Of a stretch of DNA of 10,499 nt, positions 6,768 to 10,499 are shown in pieces. The translations under genes and the position numbers were made by a program. Positions within the stretch are counted from its first letter, which is position 1; each line of letters starts with the position of its first letter. Source of the DNA: an uncultured Eggerthellaceae bacterium. Its GTDB lineage: Bacteria > Actinomycetota > Coriobacteriia > Coriobacteriales > Eggerthellaceae. The stretch lies in the NCBI GenBank assembly GCA_910585565.1, contig CAJUFC010000126.1, positions 1-10,499 of the forward strand, in the 5' to 3' direction. Under the pieces are notes generated by a model, which was not told the origin of the DNA, made no database searches, and saw only the letters and a list, made by a program, of their open reading frames with translations.

Positions 6768-8228
6768 ATGGGCGAGCACGCAGCGATAATCCTCGCAGCC
6801 GGGGCAGGAACGCGCCTCAAGTCGAAAAAGCCCAAGGTCGCGCACGAGATACTGGGCAAACCCTTGGTGCGCTGGGTGGTGGATGCGGCCAAGGAGGCCG
6901 GCATCGAGCGCATCGTGACCGTCGTCGGGCACGGGCGCGACCAGGTGGTTCCCCTCGTGGAGGCAGACACCGCCATCGCCGTGCAGGAGGAGCAGCGCGG
7001 CACGGCCCATGCCGTCTTGTGTGCGCTCGACGACCAGTCCCTTTCAGGGTTCGACGGCACGATCGTCATCCTGTCGGGCGACTGCCCGCTCGTTCGCCCC
7101 GAGACGATTCGGGCGATGGCAGACGCACGCGAGGCTAGCGGTGCTGCAGCCGTCGTGCTCACCATGCGCCTTGCCGATCCGTTCGGATATGGCCGCATCA
7201 TCCGCGAGGAGGCCGATGCGCCTGACACCGCAGATGCGGCTGCCGCCATCGCCCGCATCGTCGAGCAGAAGGACGCCACCGCCGAGGAGGCCGCCGTCTG
7301 CGAGTGCAACGCGGGCTTCTACTGCTTTGATGCGCGCCTGTTGGCTGACGCGCTCGCCCAGGTCGGCACCGACAACGCCCAAGGCGAGTTCTACCTCACC
7401 GACGTCATCGCGCTTCTGCGCGCCTCGGGTCACGCCACCATCGCCCTTGAGAGCGACGACGCCACCGAATGCCTTGGCGTCAACTCGCGCCGCCAGCTGG
7501 CCGAGGCGAGCGCCATCATGCAGGCGCGCATCAACGGGCGCCTCATGGACGCCGGCGTCACGATGGTCGCCCCCGAGCTCGTCTGGTGCGGCCCCGACGT
7601 GAAGGTCGCGCGCGACGTAGTGCTGCATCCGCACGTGACGCTCATGGGCACGGTCGAGATCGGCGAGGACACCATCGTTCTGCCGCTGACGACGCTGACG
7701 GACACGCGCATCGGCGAGGGCTGCACCATCGGGCCCAATACGCGCCTCACTGACACCCGTATAGGCAATGGCTGCACGGTTGAGGAGACCATCGCGCTTG
7801 AGGCGACCCTCGACGACGGCGCCACGGCCGGCCCGCGCGCCTACCTGCGTCCCGGCGCGCACCTGTGCGAAGGTGCCAAGGCAGGCACGCATGTCGAGAT
7901 CAAGAAGTCGACCATCGGCAAAGGCTCGAAGGTGCCGCATCTTTCATATATAGGCGACACCGTCATGGGCGAGGGCGTGAACATCGGTGCCGGATCGATC
8001 ACCTGCAACTACGACGGCACGAGCAAGCACGCCACCACCATCGGCGACCGCACGTTCATCGGGTCTGACACCATGATGGTGGCGCCGGTGAGCATCGCAG
8101 ACGACGTCGTCGTGGGGGCCGGCTCGGTGATAACCAAAGACGTGCCCGCAGGCGCGCTGGCGGTGGCTCGCGCGCGCGAAAGGGTATACGACGGCTGGGT
8201 TTCGGCGCACCGCGAGGCACGCCAGTGA
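6768..8228 (+). CDS. glmU: Bifunctional GlmU: GlcNAc-1-phosphate uridyltransferase / glucosamine-1-phosphate acetyltransferase
   Basis: GlmU acetylates glucosamine-1-phosphate and then couples the product to UTP, giving UDP-GlcNAc for peptidoglycan and other wall polymers in the cytoplasm. The N-terminal half shows the nucleotide-binding signature L-A-A-G-A-G-T-R with K23 (residues 9-23), Q-R-G-T-A-H-A, the metal ligand D105 in S-G-D-C-P-L and N239 in G-V-N-S-R. The C-terminal half is a left-handed beta-helix of hexapeptide repeats, with a 17-residue doubled stretch (L-T-D-T-R-I-G at 310 and 327). It carries the acetyltransferase residues H391 (V-P-H-L-S-Y-I-G) and N414 (C-N-Y-D-G). At 486 residues it is about 30 longer than E. 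coli GlmU, partly from an Ala/Asp-rich insert near residues 151-163. The ATG follows a strong RBS, GAGAGGGG at 6754-6761. It is the first gene of a plus-strand cluster, before prs and pth as in many Gram-positives. Confidence 0.97.
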   Translation: MGEHAAIILAAGAGTRLKSKKPKVAHEILGKPLVRWVVDAAKEAGIERIVTVVGHGRDQVVPLVEADTAIAVQEEQRGTAHAVLCALDDQSLSGFDGTIVILSGDCPLVRPETIRAMADAREASGAAAVVLTMRLADPFGYGRIIREEADAPDTADAAAAIARIVEQKDATAEEAAVCECNAGFYCFDARLLADALAQVGTDNAQGEFYLTDVIALLRASGHATIALESDDATECLGVNSRRQLAEASAIMQARINGRLMDAGVTMVAPELVWCGPDVKVARDVVLHPHVTLMGTVEIGEDTIVLPLTTLTDTRIGEGCTIGPNTRLTDTRIGNGCTVEETIALEATLDDGATAGPRAYLRPGAHLCEGAKAGTHVEIKKSTIGKGSKVPHLSYIGDTVMGEGVNIGAGSITCNYDGTSKHATTIGDRTFIGSDTMMVAPVSIADDVVVGAGSVITKDVPAGALAVARARERVYDGWVSAHREARQ

Positions 8229-8255
8229 CATCAGCAACAAAAGGATGCACGCACC

Positions 8256-8286
8256 TTGTGGCGCTCGCGCGCCAGGCGGGTATAAT
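8256..8286 (+). promoter_or_regulatory. Probable promoter for prs
   Basis: A perfect TATAAT (8281-8286) lies 36 bp before the prs start codon. The best -35 match is TTGTGG (8256-8261), with a long 19-bp spacer. The spacer holds a short GC-rich inverted repeat, GGCGC/GCGCC (8260-8264 and 8269-8273). The exact -10 in the 94-bp glmU-prs gap suggests that prs and the genes after it can be transcribed independently of glmU. Confidence 0.55.
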
Positions 8287-8322
8287 CCTCATGACGCATT
8301 CACACCAGAGGGGGATCAGAGT

Positions 8323-9294
8323 ATGACAGAGATGCAAAAATCGATGGCTCTTTTCTCGGGTTCCGTCAGCCCTGAACTGGCAGACAAGATCGCTGACGTG
8401 CTCGGCGTGGAGCTCGGGAAGGTCAAGCTCGAGAAGTTCGCCAATGGCGAGATATACGCCCGCTACCTCGAAAGCGTTCGCGGGGCTGACGTGTTTCTCA
8501 TCCAGTCGGTTGCCGGCGAGCACGTCAACGACGCGCTCATGGAGCTCCTGATCATGGCAGATGCCGCCAAGCGCGCCTCTGCCCGCACGGTCACGGCCGT
8601 CATCACCCACTACGGATACGCGCGCCAAGACCGCAAGGCCGCGGCTCGCGAGCCCATCACGGCCAAGCTGGTCGCGAACCTCATCGCGACCGCCGGCATC
8701 AACCGCGTCATGACCATCGATCTGCACCAAGGCCAGATACAGGGCTTCTTTGACATGCCCGTTGACCACCTGACGGCGCTGCCCATCTTGGCCGACTACT
8801 TCAAGGCGAAGAACCTTCCCGAAGACAAGATGTGCGTGGTGTCCCCCGATGTCGGACGCGCTAAGGCCGCCAAGAAGCTCTCGGACATGCTGCAGGCAGA
8901 CCTCGCCATCATGCACAAGGGCCGCCCCGGCCACAACAAGGCCGAGATCACCGCGCTCATCGGTGATGTCGAAGGCAAGATCTGCATCATCAACGACGAC
9001 ATGATCGACACCGGCGGCACGATCGTCGCCGCTGCGTCCACGCTCAAGGCCAACGGCGCCGAAGCCGTATATATATGCTGCACGCACCCGGTGTTCTCAG
9101 GGCCGGCCTACGACCGCCTCGAGAATGCGCCAGTCGAGGAGGTCGTCGTCTGCGACACCATCCCCGTGCCGCTCGAGCGACAGACCGGCAAGATCAAGGT
9201 GGTCAGCGTGGCGCCGCTCTTCGCCCGCGCCATCGCGAACGTGTACGGCAACGGCTCGGTGAGCGAGCTGTTTGACCCGGACTTTGCCCTGTAG
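8323..9294 (+). CDS. prs: Ribose-phosphate pyrophosphokinase (PRPP synthetase)
   Basis: Prs transfers pyrophosphate from ATP to ribose-5-phosphate, making PRPP for purine, pyrimidine, NAD, His and Trp synthesis. The 323-residue protein matches the family from F-S-G-S-V-S-P-E-L-A at the start. It has the flexible catalytic loop Y-A-R-Q-D-R-K (99-105) continuing to R-E-P-I-T-A-K, the D-L-H motif with H135, Q-I-Q-G-F-F-D, and the PRPP loop D-D-M-I-D-T-G-G-T from residue 225. The segment S-P-D-V-G-R-A-K-A-A-K-K replaces the S-P-D-x-G-G-x-x-R-A of Bacillus and E. coli, as in actinobacterial enzymes. I chose ATG 8323 because AGAGGGGGA (8307-8315) precedes it by 7 nt and homology begins there. An in-frame ATG at 8245 lies upstream of the promoter hexamers and adds unrelated residues. 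Neighbours are glmU, 94 bp upstream, and pth, 34 bp downstream. Confidence 0.96.
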   Translation: MTEMQKSMALFSGSVSPELADKIADVLGVELGKVKLEKFANGEIYARYLESVRGADVFLIQSVAGEHVNDALMELLIMADAAKRASARTVTAVITHYGYARQDRKAAAREPITAKLVANLIATAGINRVMTIDLHQGQIQGFFDMPVDHLTALPILADYFKAKNLPEDKMCVVSPDVGRAKAAKKLSDMLQADLAIMHKGRPGHNKAEITALIGDVEGKICIINDDMIDTGGTIVAAASTLKANGAEAVYICCTHPVFSGPAYDRLENAPVEEVVVCDTIPVPLERQTGKIKVVSVAPLFARAIANVYGNGSVSELFDPDFAL

Positions 9295-9328
9295 GCACTG
9301 CGCCGCGGCACGACCGGCGGCATCCATC

Positions 9329-9913
9329 ATGAACCAGATACGCCCCCAGACCGAAGCGTGGCTCATCGTCGGGCTCGGCAACCCGGGAAGCGAATACGCA
9401 GACACGCGCCACAATGCAGGCTTCCGCGTCGTTGACGCGTTGGCTGACGACATCGGCGCGACCTACTGGAAGAGTCAGTGCGGCGCGCTCGTCGCTGCCA
9501 AGGAGCACCGCGGACGCGAGCTGGTGCTGGCCAAGCCCCAGACGTACATGAATCTGTCGGGGTCTGCAGTCGCCCAGCTCATGAAGGCATACGACATCCC
9601 GCTTGACCACATCATCGTCGTGCACGACGAGCTGGACATCCCTGCCGGCACCATCCGCGTCAAGAGCGGCGGCGGACATGGCGGCCACAACGGGCTCAAG
9701 TCCATCTTCGAGAAATGCGCCAGCCGCGACTTCGTGCGCGTGCGCATCGGCATCGGACGCCCGCCCGGGCGGATGGATACCGCTGACTACGTGCTGCGAG
9801 CCCCGCGCGGGGATGCCGCAGCCGACTTCGAGTGCGCCGTCAGCACAGGGACCGAGGCCGTCCCCTATCTCATCGAGCACGGCCTCGCCAAGACGCAAGG
9901 CGCCTTCAATTGA
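9329..9913 (+). CDS. pth: Peptidyl-tRNA hydrolase
   Basis: Pth cleaves the ester bond of peptidyl-tRNAs that fall off ribosomes, freeing tRNA for reuse; it is usually essential in bacteria. The 194-residue product equals E. coli Pth in length and has all active-site residues: N18 in G-L-G-N-P-G, the catalytic H28 in T-R-H-N-A-G, N75 in K-P-Q-T-Y-M-N-L-S-G, D100 in H-D-E-L-D and N121 in G-G-H-G-G-H-N-G. The stretch R-I-G-I-G-R-P near residue 143 is also typical. ATG 9329 is preferred: an earlier in-frame TTG at 9272 would overlap the end of prs and add 19 residues unlike the family. The RBS is weak (GGCGG at 9316-9320), so the start is less certain than the identity. The stop overlaps the yigZ start. 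Confidence 0.96.
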   Translation: MNQIRPQTEAWLIVGLGNPGSEYADTRHNAGFRVVDALADDIGATYWKSQCGALVAAKEHRGRELVLAKPQTYMNLSGSAVAQLMKAYDIPLDHIIVVHDELDIPAGTIRVKSGGGHGGHNGLKSIFEKCASRDFVRVRIGIGRPPGRMDTADYVLRAPRGDAAADFECAVSTGTEAVPYLIEHGLAKTQGAFN

Positions 9914-10499
9914 CGTCATACCAGACCATAGAGGGCGTCGCGAAGGCCGAGGTCGTCGAGAAGAAGTCGCGCTTCATCGCGCACTTGGCGCACGTCGAGA
10001 CCGAGGAGGAGGCCTTGGCGTTTCTGGCAGAGATACGCAGCCAGCATGCCCAGGCACGCCACAACGTGTATGCCTATAGCCTGCGCACCGGACGCACGCG
10101 CTACTCTGACGACGGCGAGCCTGCCCAGACGAGCGGCCTGCCCACCTACGAAACCCTCGCCCATGCCGACCTCGTCGACGTCATCTGCGTGACGACGCGG
10201 TACTTCGGGGGCACCCTGCTCGGCACCGGCGGCCTCGTGCGCGCCTATACCGCAGCCTGCCAAGCAGCCATCAAGGTCGCCCGCATCGTCACGGTGTCGG
10301 AATGCGTCGACGTCACCATCACCGTGCCCTATGACCTCTACCAAAGCGTCGCGCGCCTCGCGGATGCGCCTGGCGTGCACGTCATGCAGACAGACTTCAC
10401 CGACCAGGTGTCGCTGCGCTTCCGCACGCGCGCCGACAATGCCGATGCCTTCACGGCGCTCCTCGTCGAGACGACGCGCGGCAGCTGCGCTCCCCTCAC
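9910..10499 (+). CDS. yigZ: YigZ/IMPACT family protein (3' end outside window)
   Basis: The frame is open to the right edge, showing 196 codons of a family usually just over 200 residues long, so only a short tail should be missing. The IMPACT (UPF0029) signature is clear: K-S-R-F-I-A (19-24), A-R-H-N-V-Y-A-Y (49-56), Y-S-D-D-G-E-P-A-Q-T-S-G-L-P (65-78) and R-Y-F-G-G-T-L-L-G-T-G-G-L-V-R-A-Y (97-113). A second ferredoxin-like half follows from about residue 135. The bacterial role is not settled; the eukaryotic relative IMPACT acts in translation control by binding GCN1. The start is inferred to be TTG 9910-9912, overlapping the pth stop (TTGA) with AAGG (9897-9900) as RBS 9 nt before it. No ATG or GTG candidate occurs before the conserved K-S-R-F. 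This points to translational coupling with pth. Confidence 0.92.
   Translation, partial: MTSYQTIEGVAKAEVVEKKSRFIAHLAHVETEEEALAFLAEIRSQHAQARHNVYAYSLRTGRTRYSDDGEPAQTSGLPTYETLAHADLVDVICVTTRYFGGTLLGTGGLVRAYTAACQAAIKVARIVTVSECVDVTITVPYDLYQSVARLADAPGVHVMQTDFTDQVSLRFRTRADNADAFTALLVETTRGSCAPL

Noticed and set aside
6575..7309. Minus-strand open frame of 244 codons covering the intergenic region and the start of glmU
   Set aside because: It is Ala/Ser-rich shadow peptide opposite conserved glmU motifs, with no RBS or domain support.
8260..8273. GC-rich inverted repeat GGCGC/GCGCC after glmU, considered as a terminator
   Set aside because: The stem is only 5 bp with no T-tract, and it lies within the spacer of the likely prs promoter.
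8245..8322. Earlier in-frame ATG as the prs start
   Set aside because: It has no ribosome binding site, would lie upstream of the TATAAT, and adds 26 residues with no similarity to PRPP synthetases.
8056..9087. Minus-strand open frame of 343 codons across glmU and prs
   Set aside because: It is antisense to two well-supported enzymes and carries no family motifs; typical of high-GC DNA.
9272..9328. Earlier TTG start for pth overlapping the end of prs
   Set aside because: It adds 19 Cys/Ala/Arg-rich residues before the family's normal start; ATG 9329 gives the usual length.

Overview
The window looks like a piece of a high-GC, Gram-positive actinobacterial chromosome, most likely from the Coriobacteriia (an Olsenella/Atopobium/Slackia/Collinsella-type gut or oral organism). 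The evidence is indirect. The prs product carries an actinobacterial-type segment (S-P-D-x-G-R instead of the P-D-x-G-G of Bacillus/E. coli). A large secreted protein ends in a cell-wall-binding repeat 2 (CWB2) module, common in that class. Strong G-rich ribosome binding sites are present. The genus cannot be fixed from the sequence alone.

Left part, positions 1-6456, minus strand: one uninterrupted reading frame of 2152 codons that runs off the left edge. It encodes a secreted multidomain M60-family (enhancin/mucinase-like) zinc metallopeptidase. In order it has a signal peptide, a small beta-sandwich plus a type I dockerin, a discoidin-like segment, two fibronectin III modules, a discoidin (F5/8C, CBM32-like) module, the M60 region with HEIGH and a downstream glutamate, another FnIII-like module, a second discoidin module, an unassigned region, a possible cohesin-like module, a Pro/Asn/Asp repeat linker and the beginning of a CWB2 module. 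This suggests a surface-held protease that binds and cuts host glycoproteins such as mucins and may also dock to a partner protein.

Middle part, 6457-6767: a 311-bp divergent intergenic region. It holds an 8-bp-arm hairpin and a pair of GGTACC palindromes one helical turn apart, next to plausible promoter elements for the metallopeptidase gene, and a good ribosome binding site for glmU.

Right part, 6768-10499, plus strand: a compact housekeeping cluster glmU - prs - pth - yigZ. GlmU makes UDP-GlcNAc for the cell wall. Prs makes PRPP for nucleotides, His and Trp. Pth recycles peptidyl-tRNA. YigZ is an IMPACT-family protein of uncertain role. A consensus TATAAT lies between glmU and prs, so prs-pth-yigZ probably also has its own promoter. 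pth and yigZ overlap by 4 bases (TTGA) and are probably translationally coupled. yigZ is cut by the right edge.

The glmU-prs-pth order is ordinary. The unusual object is the metallopeptidase, with its dockerin-plus-wall-anchor architecture and operator-like upstream region.
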